From Haloferax marisrubri (GTDB lineage: Archaea; Halobacteriota; Halobacteria; Halobacteriales; Haloferacaceae), in assembly GCF_001469875.2 (NCBI RefSeq), contig NZ_LOPW02000010.1, forward strand, positions 717,924 through 781,923: a stretch of 64,000 nucleotides of DNA. Direction: 5' to 3'. Shown here one piece after another: positions 55,623 to 63,822 of the stretch. The notes below the pieces were generated by a model. The model ran no database searches. It had not been told where the DNA came from and was given only the letters and a program-made list of their open reading frames with translations. Numbering within the stretch: position 1 is the first letter of the stretch; each line of letters opens with the position of its first letter. Made by a program: the position numbers and the translations under genes.

Positions 55623-56894
55623 ATGACCGACGACCTCACCGTCGAGGCCGCCCGCCAGATGGACGCGGCGGACCCGCTTTCGGACCTCCGTGACCGCTTT
55701 TTGGTCCCCGAGGGCGAACTGTACATGGACGGTAACTCGCTCGGCCCGCTGTCCGTCGACGCCGAAGCGGCGCTCGAACGCGTCATCGACGAGTGGCGCG
55801 ACCTCGCCATCCGCGGGTGGACCGACGCCGACCCGGAGTGGTTCACCTACGGCGAGCGACTGGGCGAGCGACTCGCCCCGCTCGTCGGCGCGAACCCCGA
55901 CGAGGTCGTCGTCGCCAACTCCACCACCGTCAACATCCACGCGCTCGTCGGGACGTTCTACGACCCCGCCCGCGGCGAGAAAATCGTCGTCGACGACCTC
56001 GACTTCCCGACGGACCACTACGCGATTCGCGCGCAACTCCGGGCGGCCGGCCGCGACCCCGACGAGGCGCTCCGCGTGGTCGAGAGCCGCGACGGGCGGA
56101 CCATCGAGACCGAGGACGTGCTCGACGCCATCGACGACGACGTGGGGATGGTGTTTCTCCCCTCGGTCCTCTACCGAAGCGGCCAACTGTTCGACATCGA
56201 GGCCATCACCGAGGCGGCGCACGAGGCCGGCGCGCTGGCCGGCTTCGACCTCGCGCACTCCGTCGGCGCGGTCCCGCACCGGCTCTCCGAGGTGGGCGCG
56301 GACTTCGCCGTCTGGTGTCACTACAAGTATCTCAACGCCGGCCCCGGCTCCATCGCCGGCCTCTACGTCAACGAGCGCCACTTCGGCGTCACGCCCGCGC
56401 TCGCCGGCTGGTGGGGCAACGACAAGGAGACGCAGTTCGACATGGCGATGACCTACGAGCCGGCCCAGTCGGCCGGCGCGTTCCAGTCCGGGACGGTCCC
56501 GGTGCTGTCCGCGGCCCCTCTCGACGGCGCGCTCGACATCGTCGAGGACGCCGGCGGCGTGGCCGCCCTCCGCGAGAAGTCGCTGGCGCTCACGGACTAC
56601 CTCATCGACCTCGTGGACGAGCGGCTCCCGGAGTGCGAGGTCGGCACGCCGCGTGACCCCGCGGCCCGCGGCGGCCACGTCGCGGTCGAACACCCCGAGG
56701 CCTACCGTATCAGCCTCGCGCTCAAGGAACGGGACGTCATCGTTGACTTCCGCCAGCCGAACGTCGTTCGCGTGGCCCCCGCGCCGGCGTACGTCGGCTT
56801 CGAGGACGTGTACCGGGCGGTCGAGCAGTTCCGCGAGATTCTGGACGGGAAAGACTACGAGACGTTCGAGAAGCAAAGCGGCGGCGTCACGTGA
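55623..56894 (+). CDS. kynU: Kynureninase
   Basis: 423 residues from MTDDLTVEAARQMDAADPLS. PLP enzyme cleaving L-kynurenine to anthranilate and alanine. Family features: ELYMDGNSLGPLS, WTDADPEWFTYGERLG, VVVANSTTVNIHALVG, DLAHSVGAVPHRL and the PLP lysine in WCHYKYLNAGPGS. Together with the trp operon it could route tryptophan breakdown to anthranilate. No other kynurenine-pathway gene is nearby. Confidence 0.94.
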   Translation: MTDDLTVEAARQMDAADPLSDLRDRFLVPEGELYMDGNSLGPLSVDAEAALERVIDEWRDLAIRGWTDADPEWFTYGERLGERLAPLVGANPDEVVVANSTTVNIHALVGTFYDPARGEKIVVDDLDFPTDHYAIRAQLRAAGRDPDEALRVVESRDGRTIETEDVLDAIDDDVGMVFLPSVLYRSGQLFDIEAITEAAHEAGALAGFDLAHSVGAVPHRLSEVGADFAVWCHYKYLNAGPGSIAGLYVNERHFGVTPALAGWWGNDKETQFDMAMTYEPAQSAGAFQSGTVPVLSAAPLDGALDIVEDAGGVAALREKSLALTDYLIDLVDERLPECEVGTPRDPAARGGHVAVEHPEAYRISLALKERDVIVDFRQPNVVRVAPAPAYVGFEDVYRAVEQFREILDGKDYETFEKQSGGVT

Positions 56895-56921
56895 GGGTCG
56901 CGGCGGCGGGGCGTCGGTCGC

Positions 56922-57677
56922 TTACCAGTCGATGACTTCCTTGTCGCGCCAGAATTTCCCGGCGGGCGCGCCGGGCTTGAACGTCGCGAGCCACGTCGGC
57001 GTCTCCGCGCCCTTCTCGACCGGTCGGTTCGCCTCCTCGCCGCCCATGTCGGTGCGGACCCAGCCGGGACACACCGAGTTGGCGATGAGGCCGTCGTCGC
57101 CGTACTGGCCGTCGAGGTAGGCGGTGAGGCCGTTGAGACCGGTCTTCGAGATTCGATACGCGGGCGACCCGCCGGACTGCTCCTCGCCGAGCGCGCCCAT
57201 GCCGGACGAGACGTTGACGACGCGGCCGCCGTCGGACTGGAGGAGGAGGGGAACCGCGTGCTTGCACAGGAGCATCGGCCCGCGGAGGTTGACGCCGAGG
57301 GTGCGGTCGATTCGCTCTGTCGGTTCGGCGACGATGTCGTCACCAGAACGCGTCGCGTTCTGGTTGGCTCGTGAATCGGTATCCGATTCACGAACGTCAC
57401 CGCCCTCGGCGATGCCGGCGTTGTTGACGAGGATGTCGAGGCGGCTCTGGTCGGCGAAGATGCCGTCGACGACCTCCTCGATGTCGCCTTCTTGGGTCAC
57501 GTCGAGGAGGACGCGTTCCGTCCCCTCGGGCGTCTCGTTCGTGACGCTGCGCGACCCCGCGTACACCGTCGCGCCGCGGTCGCGGAGGTTCTCGGCTATC
57601 TGGCGGCCGATACCTCGGTTCGCGCCGGTGACGAGCGCGACCTGTCCGTCGAGGTCGTCGTAGCGGTCGGGTTCCAT
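56922..57677 (-). CDS. Short-chain dehydrogenase with a hairpin-coded insert
   Basis: 251 residues. Classical SDR: VTGANRGIGRQIAENL, LVNNAGIAEGG, catalytic Ser in VVNVSSGMG, Y-x3-K in AYRISKTGLNGL, PG motif VCPGWVRTDMGG. Between LVNNAGIAEGGDVRE and PTERIDRTLGVNLRG there are some 22 extra residues (SDTDSRANQNATRSGDDIVA), coded by two perfect hairpins. This is the loop before helix alpha-F1/E in the SDR fold and may tolerate the insert. Substrate unknown. Confidence 0.92.
   Translation of the reverse strand: MEPDRYDDLDGQVALVTGANRGIGRQIAENLRDRGATVYAGSRSVTNETPEGTERVLLDVTQEGDIEEVVDGIFADQSRLDILVNNAGIAEGGDVRESDTDSRANQNATRSGDDIVAEPTERIDRTLGVNLRGPMLLCKHAVPLLLQSDGGRVVNVSSGMGALGEEQSGGSPAYRISKTGLNGLTAYLDGQYGDDGLIANSVCPGWVRTDMGGEEANRPVEKGAETPTWLATFKPGAPAGKFWRDKEVIDW
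57342..57393. repeat. Two adjacent perfect hairpins inside the SDR gene
   Basis: Inverted repeat 1: ACCAGAACGCG at 57342-57352 and CGCGTTCTGGT at 57354-57364 about one central base. Inverted repeat 2: TCGTGAATCGG at 57369-57379 and CCGATTCACGA at 57383-57393 with loop TAT. Four bases separate them. They are in frame and account exactly for the extra residues in the encoded protein. Confidence 0.88.
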
Positions 57678-57764
57678 GGATGCGTCTGCGAACTGAGAAA
57701 GGATATTCTCACCGAAGCGTGCCGGCGGTCGCGGCGTACCGGCGAGGGTTGGGAGGCCGACGAG

Positions 57765-58184
57765 TCACTCGACCGCGATAGTGAGTTCGTGGAACTCGTT
57801 TCCGGTCCACTCGTGGGCGGTCATCCCGCCGTCGGGCGAGCAGATGAGATAGACGTAGCCCGGCCACGACGCCTGTTCCCGGTCGGTCGCGCTCGGGACC
57901 GGGTCGGACTCGGGGTGCGAGTGGTAGAAGCCGACCGCGTCGTCGCCCGCGGACTCGACGATTTCGATAATCGAAACCGTCTCCTCGGGGTCGAGTTCGT
58001 AGGCGACCCGCGGCTCGTCGGCGACGTTCGAAACGGGGTGAGCGGCGGTGACGGTGCGCGCGTCGCTGTCGCCGGCGAGGACGCCGCAGACCTCCGCGGG
58101 CGGGTCGGCGGCGGCACCCTCGCGGGCGTGCGAGAGAATCGAGCGTCGCGCGTCGTCTGCGAGGGCGAGCCTACTCGAAGTCAC
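57765..58184 (-). CDS. jamm1: Desampylase (JAMM/MPN+ metalloprotease, HvJAMM1 type)
   Basis: 139 residues. JAMM zinc site complete: E31 in PAEVCGVLAG, H88 and H90 in GFYHSHPESD, S98 and D101 (PSATDREQASW). It matches HvJAMM1 (HVO_2505) of H. volcanii, which removes ubiquitin-like SAMPs from target lysines and separates SAMP chains. Its start lies 14 bases inside the 3' end of the upstream idi-like gene, so the two are coupled. Confidence 0.94.
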   Translation of the reverse strand: MTSSRLALADDARRSILSHAREGAAADPPAEVCGVLAGDSDARTVTAAHPVSNVADEPRVAYELDPEETVSIIEIVESAGDDAVGFYHSHPESDPVPSATDREQASWPGYVYLICSPDGGMTAHEWTGNEFHELTIAVE

Positions 58185-58740
58185 GGCGCATGGCGATTTC
58201 GAACCACGGGCAGAGGCGCAGTTGACGGTACCACTCGGGGTGGTCGTGGAGGTGCTCGTAGTCCACCCAGAGCATCCCCGCGATTTCCTCTTCGTCGGGG
58301 TCGAGCGTGGTGTCTTCGAGGGTGACCTTCAGGACGGCACAGACCTCCCATTCGAGGCCGGCGTTCTCGTAGTAGCGCTTGTACTCGAACTTGTCCGTGA
58401 CGCGGAGGTCGGAGTACTGGTCGGGCGAGATGCCGAGTTCCTCTTCGAGGCGTTCTTCGGTGGCTTCCTCTTGGGTCTGTCCCTCGACGGGGTGAGACGC
58501 GACGGTGCCGTCCCAGGAGGTGTCCCACAGGCGCTTGTTGGGCGCGCGCTGGGCGAGGAGTATCTGGCCCTCCTCGTTGAACACGAGGCAGGTGAAGGCG
58601 CGGTGGCGGATGCCGTCGCCCGTGTGGGCGTCGAGTCGGTTGACCGTCCCCTCCGCGTTGTCGTCGGAGTCGACGGCGATGACGTCCTGCGCTGCGTTCT
58701 TGTGGAGTTCAGTAGCCTCGTCGGCTGCTGCGTTGCTCAT
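58171..58740 (-). CDS. idi: Isopentenyl-diphosphate isomerase type 1-like Nudix protein
   Basis: 189 residues from MSNAAADEATELHKNAAQDV. Aligns along its length with type 1 IDI: HRAFTCLVFNEEGQILLAQRA, LWDTSWDGTVASHP, Nudix helix TQEEATEERLEEELGI, and EWEVCAV with the second catalytic residue Glu. The catalytic Cys of the E. coli enzyme (NSVCGHP) is Ala here (GTVASHP), which questions the classical mechanism. In haloarchaea it would supply DMAPP for lipid synthesis; a changed activity is possible. Confidence 0.82.
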   Translation of the reverse strand: MSNAAADEATELHKNAAQDVIAVDSDDNAEGTVNRLDAHTGDGIRHRAFTCLVFNEEGQILLAQRAPNKRLWDTSWDGTVASHPVEGQTQEEATEERLEEELGISPDQYSDLRVTDKFEYKRYYENAGLEWEVCAVLKVTLEDTTLDPDEEEIAGMLWVDYEHLHDHPEWYRQLRLCPWFEIAMRRDFE

Positions 58741-58815
58741 GTGCCTTCCGTCGGAGTCGGGGGTCAACTAAGCTTCGATGCGAACCGCGGCCCACGGGCC
58801 GACGGCGGCGCACCG

Positions 58816-59229
58816 TCACCCGAGACGCTCGTCGAGAATCAGGCGGGTTTTGGTGCTCTTCACGTCGTCGTGCTCCCGGGCGCGGGTGATGAGGTCGTTG
58901 ACGGCGCGGGTGTCGGCGGCGTCGACGACGAGGACGATATCCTCCTCGCCGGAGACCTGCCAGACGAAGTCGACGTCCTTCCAGTCGGCCATCAGCTCGG
59001 ACACGTCGTTGGTGTCCACGTCGACCGCGACGGTCACCTCTATCATCGCCTTCAGGTTCCCCGTGCGGGTCGAAATGGTAAAGCGCTCGATGACGCCCTC
59101 CTCGACCAACCGCTCGACGCGGTTTCTGACGGTGCCCTCGGAGGTCCCGACTTCGGCCGCAATCTCCGTGTTGGGGGTCCGAGCGTCCCGTCGAAGGATG
59201 TCGAGGATGCGTCGGTCAAGCTCGTCCAT
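58816..59229 (-). CDS. lrp: Lrp/AsnC family transcriptional regulator
   Basis: 137 residues. N-terminal HTH MDELDRRILDILRRDARTPN to TEIAAEVGTSEGTVRNRVERL, then the RAM ligand domain ending LILDERLG. Feast/famine regulator sensing an amino acid. Divergent from carA, with a palindromic site between them; autoregulation and control of carA (glutamine-dependent) are likely. Confidence 0.93.
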   Translation of the reverse strand: MDELDRRILDILRRDARTPNTEIAAEVGTSEGTVRNRVERLVEEGVIERFTISTRTGNLKAMIEVTVAVDVDTNDVSELMADWKDVDFVWQVSGEEDIVLVVDAADTRAVNDLITRAREHDDVKSTKTRLILDERLG

Positions 59230-59260
59230 ATCTCACGTGCCGCGCCCAGCGACTTACCGA

Positions 59261-59275
59261 TTACGAATTTCGTAA
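59261..59275. promoter_or_regulatory. Lrp-type operator between lrp and carA
   Basis: Perfect dyad TTACGA, ATT, TCGTAA, 32 nt before the lrp start and 52 nt before the carA start. It has the ACGA-N3-TCGT core of the Ptr2/Lrp binding sites described in Methanocaldococcus. It sits upstream of the carA TATA (59295-59301), a position fitting activation of carA and repression of lrp. Confidence 0.65.
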
Positions 59276-59294
59276 CTCGACTTCGAAAGTAACA

Positions 59295-59301
59295 CTTATG
59301 C
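59295..59301 (+). promoter_or_regulatory. TATA box of carA
   Basis: CTTATGC centred about 29 nt before the carA ATG, leaderless spacing; same form as the asd TATA. Confidence 0.5.
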
Positions 59302-59326
59302 ACCCGTGTTCCGTTCGTTTCTCGTA

Positions 59327-60409
59327 ATGTCGGACGCCTACCTGGCGCTGGAAGACGGACGCGTGGTCGAAGCGCGTGGCCGTGTTCCGGGCCGCACACG
59401 CGGTGAACTGGTGTTCACAACCGCATATACGGGATACGAAGAGAGTCTGACCGACCCTTCGTACGAAGAACAAGTTCTCACCTTCTCGTACCCTCTCATC
59501 GGGAACTACGGCGTCCGAGCCGAGCGATTCGAGTCCGACCGGGTCCACCCTCGGGCGGCCGTCGCACGTGAGTTCACCGAGGAAGTCGTCGAGTGGCTCG
59601 CAGACGAGGGCGTCCCGGCGGTCGACCACCTCGACACGCGCGACCTCGTCACGTCCATCCGCGAGGAGGGCGCGATGAAGGTCGGAATCGCCGTCGGCGA
59701 GGACGTGACTCCCGAGGACGCGAAGGAGGAACTCGCGCAGTGCAAGGGCATGAGCGAGCACGTCGATATCGGCGCACAGGTCACCACGACCGAACTGACG
59801 ACGTACGAGGGCGACGGCGACACCACCGTCGCGCTCGTCGACTGCGGCGCGAAGGGCTCCATCGTGGACTCCCTCGTCGACCGCGGTGCGACGGTTCACG
59901 TGCTCCCCTACGACGCGGACGCCGAGGACGTGTCCGCGCTCGAACCCGACGTGCTGTTCATCTCGAACGGCCCCGGCGACCCCGAGAACTACACCGCAAC
60001 GCGCGAACTCGTCGAGGAGTTCGCCGGCGAGGTACCGCTGGCGGGCATCTGCCTCGGCCAGCAGATCGTCGCCAGCGCGCTCGGCGGCACCACCGAGAAG
60101 ATGGCTTTCGGCCACCGCGGCGTCAACCAGCCGGTCCGCGACCTCCAGACCGGCAAAGTCGTCATGACGACCCAGAACCACGGCTACACCGTCGCCGACC
60201 CCGGCGACAAACTCGACGTGACGCAGGTCAACGTCAACGACGACACCGCGGAAGGCCTCGCCAGCGAGGAACTGAGCGTCATCACGCGCCAGTACCACCC
60301 CGAAGCCCACCCCGGCCCCCACGACTCGCTCGGCTTCTTCGACGACGTGCTCGCCATGGCGGGTACAGAGGGAAACGAGCATAAGCCCCGAGTCGTCGCC
60401 TCGGACTGA
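59327..60409 (+). CDS. carA: Carbamoyl-phosphate synthase small subunit
   Basis: 360 residues from MSDAYLALEDGRVVEARGRV. N-domain GELVFTTAYTGYEESLTDPSY; amidotransferase domain with nucleophile in GICLGQQIVA, and HPEAHPGPHD. It feeds ammonia from glutamine to CarB for pyrimidine and arginine synthesis. carB is not adjacent in the window. Divergent Lrp regulator upstream. Confidence 0.96.
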   Translation: MSDAYLALEDGRVVEARGRVPGRTRGELVFTTAYTGYEESLTDPSYEEQVLTFSYPLIGNYGVRAERFESDRVHPRAAVAREFTEEVVEWLADEGVPAVDHLDTRDLVTSIREEGAMKVGIAVGEDVTPEDAKEELAQCKGMSEHVDIGAQVTTTELTTYEGDGDTTVALVDCGAKGSIVDSLVDRGATVHVLPYDADAEDVSALEPDVLFISNGPGDPENYTATRELVEEFAGEVPLAGICLGQQIVASALGGTTEKMAFGHRGVNQPVRDLQTGKVVMTTQNHGYTVADPGDKLDVTQVNVNDDTAEGLASEELSVITRQYHPEAHPGPHDSLGFFDDVLAMAGTEGNEHKPRVVASD

Positions 60410-60581
60410 CCACCGCGACCCCGACCGACCCGATTTCCGACTCTAGACGCCCCGGTCGATTGCACCCCGACCGTCGGCGTCCGAACACCGATTTTCTCCG
60501 ATTGTCACCCCGCGAGCGACGCGTCGTAACCCGTCCATGAGAGAAACTGTCAAACGGTTTCACGGCGTATTATAACCTATA

Positions 60582-61619
60582 ATGGACGACGTATCGCTCA
60601 TCGAACGCGGGTTCGAGGAGTTCCCGGCGACGATTGCCCTCCTCGACAGGCGTGGCGACATCGTCTACACGAACCGGGCGTGGCGGACGTTCGCCGACGC
60701 GAACGACTACGTCGGCGACCTCGATTCGACCGGCGTCAACTACCTCGACGTGTGCGACGCGGCCAGCGAGACCGACGAAATCGCGGGCGTCGTCGCCGAC
60801 GGCATCCGCGCGGTGCTCCGCGGTGAGCGCGACCTCTTTACCGTTGAGTACCCGTGTCACTCGCCCACGGTCTACCGGTGGTTCGCCCTCCGCGTCGTCC
60901 CGATAGACACGCCGAGACACGGGAACTTCGCGCTCGTCGCTCACTTCGACATCACCGACAGACGGCTCGCGGAACTGCAGGTCAACGAGAAGAACGAGCA
61001 CCTCGCGGCGCTCGTCAGCGTGCTCGCCTCGGAACTCAAAGCCCAACTCGCGTCGGCCACCGCGTCCGCCGAGCGCCTCGCCGCGGTCGACGGCGACGAC
61101 GCGGTGGCGCTCTCGGAGAGCCTCTCGCGCATCGACTCGCTCGTCGAGTGGAGCATCGGCATCGCCGAGCAACCGAGCACAATCGACCTCGCGCCGGTGG
61201 ACTTCCGCGAGCACGTCGCGCAAGCGCGGGCCGTCGCGTCGCTCGACGGCGGGAGCGGCGCCTCGATTCGGGTCGTCGGCGACGGGTCGCTCTTGGCCGA
61301 CACCCACCTCTTCGGGCTGTTCTTAGTCGCGGTGCTCACGAACTGCTTCGAGCGGAACGACTCACCCGGCGCGTCGTTCAGCGTCGTCGTGGGAACGACT
61401 GCCGATGGGTTCTACGTCGACGACGACGGCCCCCATCCGTCTCCGGAAGAGCGCGCGGCGGCGACCGCGGATTCGAGCCAGTTGCTCGGCGTCGACTACG
61501 CCTCCCCGCATCTCCCGACGGCGCGACGAATCGCCGACCTGCACGGCTGGCAGTTCGACGTGGGAGACTCGGAACTCGGCGGGGCACGCTTCGAAGTCCG
61601 CGGCGTCGAGTGGAACTGA
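60582..61619 (+). CDS. PAS-domain sensor protein with degenerate histidine-kinase module
   Basis: 345 residues, soluble. PAS domain at 1-125 (LIERGFEEFPATIALLDRRG to HFDITDRRLAELQ), coiled linker, then a histidine-kinase-like region. The dimerisation helix reads SVLASELKAQLASATASAE where SHDLRNPL with a phospho-His is expected; the N box is LLTNCFERN-like and the G boxes (VDDDGPHPSPEERAA) are eroded. Likely a non-kinase sensor or partner protein. Confidence 0.82.
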   Translation: MDDVSLIERGFEEFPATIALLDRRGDIVYTNRAWRTFADANDYVGDLDSTGVNYLDVCDAASETDEIAGVVADGIRAVLRGERDLFTVEYPCHSPTVYRWFALRVVPIDTPRHGNFALVAHFDITDRRLAELQVNEKNEHLAALVSVLASELKAQLASATASAERLAAVDGDDAVALSESLSRIDSLVEWSIGIAEQPSTIDLAPVDFREHVAQARAVASLDGGSGASIRVVGDGSLLADTHLFGLFLVAVLTNCFERNDSPGASFSVVVGTTADGFYVDDDGPHPSPEERAAATADSSQLLGVDYASPHLPTARRIADLHGWQFDVGDSELGGARFEVRGVEWN

Positions 61620-61661
61620 CCGACGTTCGGTCGTCGTCGAAAACGGCGAACCGCGCGCCAG

Positions 61662-62570
61662 TCAGGAGAGGTCCGCTTCCATGACGAACGTCGGTTCCTC
61701 CGCGAGGTCGCTCCGGGCGAGCGACGCATCGGAAATCCACTCGATGCGCTCGGGGAGCAGGACGCGCGTCCGGTCCGCGCCGACCGCGGCGGCGTCGCGT
61801 CGAACCGCGTCCAACAGCGACCCGCAGGCCGACGCGTCGTCCCACGCGGCGACCGCGTACTCGGCCCACGTCACCTCGCCCTCGCCGTCGAGTTCGCGCG
61901 AGTAGGTCCGGTTTCGATAGGTGAAGCCGGTCGCACGGTCGTCGCCGACGACGAACAGCCGGTCGTCGGCCGCGGCGTCGTGGAGGCGGTCGCGGGTCAG
62001 TTCGGAGAGCGCCCACGACTCGACGGGGTCGAGCGCGAGCCCCGACAGTTCGGTCCGCGCCTCGCTCCCGGTCCAGTAGGCCCACGCGGCGTCGGCGTCG
62101 TCGCCGACCACCGCGTCCGGTTCGGCGGTCGCGTCCGGCTCGGGCGTCGCCCAGCGGAACTCGATGCCGGGGTCGAATCCGACGGTGCGGGCGTTGGCGA
62201 GACTCGGGACGTTCCACGAGTGAATCATGTTGCGGACGCGGCGCGCCCCCCGCTCGCGCGCCCAGTCGAGAAGCGCGTGCGACAGCCGGGTGGCGAGGCC
62301 CTGCTCGCGGTAGTCGGGCGCGACGCGCATACCCTGCGCCCAGCCCTCGTACTCCGAGAGCATGACGACCTGCGCGATGGCGGCCACGTCGTCGGAGGGC
62401 GTCTCCTCGCCCATATCGACGAGGAGCGTCGCCTGCTCCAACTCGCCGGGGGAAATCCAGTCGTGGTAGATGTCGGGGATGTAGTCCGACCCGCCGCGGT
62501 CGGCCCACGTGTCGCGGGTGAACGCGGCGACCGCGTCGTAGTCCTCGGGTCGCGCGGGTCGAATCTCCAT
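61662..62570 (-). CDS. GNAT N-acetyltransferase with extended C-terminal domain
   Basis: 302 residues. N-terminal GNAT domain MEIRPARPEDYDAVAAFTRD with motif A MRVAPDYREQGLATRLSHAL and NVPSLANARTVGFD; residues from about 145 form a second, probably GNAT-related half (EVTWAEYAVAAWDDASACG). Co-transcribed behind gatD, with four bases between. Substrate unknown. Confidence 0.88.
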   Translation of the reverse strand: MEIRPARPEDYDAVAAFTRDTWADRGGSDYIPDIYHDWISPGELEQATLLVDMGEETPSDDVAAIAQVVMLSEYEGWAQGMRVAPDYREQGLATRLSHALLDWARERGARRVRNMIHSWNVPSLANARTVGFDPGIEFRWATPEPDATAEPDAVVGDDADAAWAYWTGSEARTELSGLALDPVESWALSELTRDRLHDAAADDRLFVVGDDRATGFTYRNRTYSRELDGEGEVTWAEYAVAAWDDASACGSLLDAVRRDAAAVGADRTRVLLPERIEWISDASLARSDLAEEPTFVMEADLS

Positions 62571-62574
62571 CAGG

Positions 62575-63822
62575 TCACTCCCACGGGACGGAGCGCTGGG
62601 TCAGCTCGCCTTCGAGGTTCCGGCCCATCGCGTCGGTCGGGTCCGCGAGGTTGGCGAGCGACCACATGAGCTTCACCTTCGCCGTGCCGGGGAGCGTGTC
62701 GCCCGCCTCGACGACGCCGGCGTCGAGCAGGTCGCGCCCGGTGTCGTAGACGCGGTCGCAGACGCGGCCTTCGAGACACTGCGAGGTCATGGCGACGACC
62801 GTGCCGTCGTCGACGAGTTCCTCGAACCGCGGGATGAGGTCGGTGTGGACGTGGCCGAGGCCCGTCCCCTCGATGATGACGCCGGCCTTCCCGTCGAGGT
62901 AGTCGAGCGCCGCGGGGTCCATCCCGGGCGTGAACTTCACGAGTTCCACCTCGGATTCGATGTCGGCGTGGAGCGCGAGGTCGGCCTCGCCGCGGGGGGC
63001 GTAATCGCGGCGGAACGTGACCTCCTCGGCCTCGTAGTCGACCTCGCCGAGCGGCTTCGCGCCGACGGTCTCGAACGCGTCGCGCCGGGAGGTGTGATTC
63101 TTGCGGACGCGCGTCCCCTCGTGGAGCGCGCAGACGTCGTCGGACTCCGAGCCGTGCATGCAGATCATGACCTCGGCGGCGTCTGCCTTCGCGGCCTCGA
63201 CGGCGCAGACGGCGTTCATCACGTTGTCCGAGGAGGGTCGGTCCGCCGAGCGCTGACTGCCCGTGAAGACGATGGGCACGGGCGTGTCGAGCATGAACGA
63301 CATCGCCGACGCGGAGAACTGCATCGTGTCGGTGCCGTGCATGACGACGACGCCGTCGGCCCCGGCCTCGATTTCCTCGGCGATGGCCTCGGCGAGGTCG
63401 ACCCACACGTCTGTCGTCATGTTCTCCGAGAGGATGTTGGCGACGACGCGGCCGCGGTAGTTCGCCCGCCCCGCGAGGTCGGGGACGGCCCGGAGCACGT
63501 CCTCGGCGTCGAACTGCGCGGTCACCGCGCCCGTGCGGTAGTCGACCGTCGAGGCGATGGTCCCGCCGGTCGAGATGAGCGAGACGGTCGGGAGGTCGTC
63601 GTCGAACTCGATTTCGGAGGTGCCGTCGCCCTCGGACTGTGCGTCTTCGATGTCGTACACGTCGGTTTCGAGGACGTCCACGTCGGCTCCCTCGCGGGCG
63701 ATGCCGACGTTGTACCCGCCGTCGAGTTTGACGACGAGGTGGTCCTCGGTGGAAGACGGCATGAGCACGCCTTCGTTCGTGACGTCCGCGCGGGTGACGC
63801 GGACGCGGTCCCCTGCGTTCAT
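62575..63822 (-). CDS. gatD: Glu-tRNA(Gln) amidotransferase subunit D
   Basis: 415 residues from MNAGDRVRVTRADVTNEGVL. An N-terminal AAD-like beta domain, then asparaginase fold with catalytic Thr motifs SLISTGGTIASTVDYRTGA and VVMHGTDTMQFSAS. With GatE it makes Gln-tRNA(Gln) from Glu-tRNA(Gln) in archaea; gatE is not in the window. Followed by the GNAT gene. Confidence 0.96.
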   Translation of the reverse strand: MNAGDRVRVTRADVTNEGVLMPSSTEDHLVVKLDGGYNVGIAREGADVDVLETDVYDIEDAQSEGDGTSEIEFDDDLPTVSLISTGGTIASTVDYRTGAVTAQFDAEDVLRAVPDLAGRANYRGRVVANILSENMTTDVWVDLAEAIAEEIEAGADGVVVMHGTDTMQFSASAMSFMLDTPVPIVFTGSQRSADRPSSDNVMNAVCAVEAAKADAAEVMICMHGSESDDVCALHEGTRVRKNHTSRRDAFETVGAKPLGEVDYEAEEVTFRRDYAPRGEADLALHADIESEVELVKFTPGMDPAALDYLDGKAGVIIEGTGLGHVHTDLIPRFEELVDDGTVVAMTSQCLEGRVCDRVYDTGRDLLDAGVVEAGDTLPGTAKVKLMWSLANLADPTDAMGRNLEGELTQRSVPWE

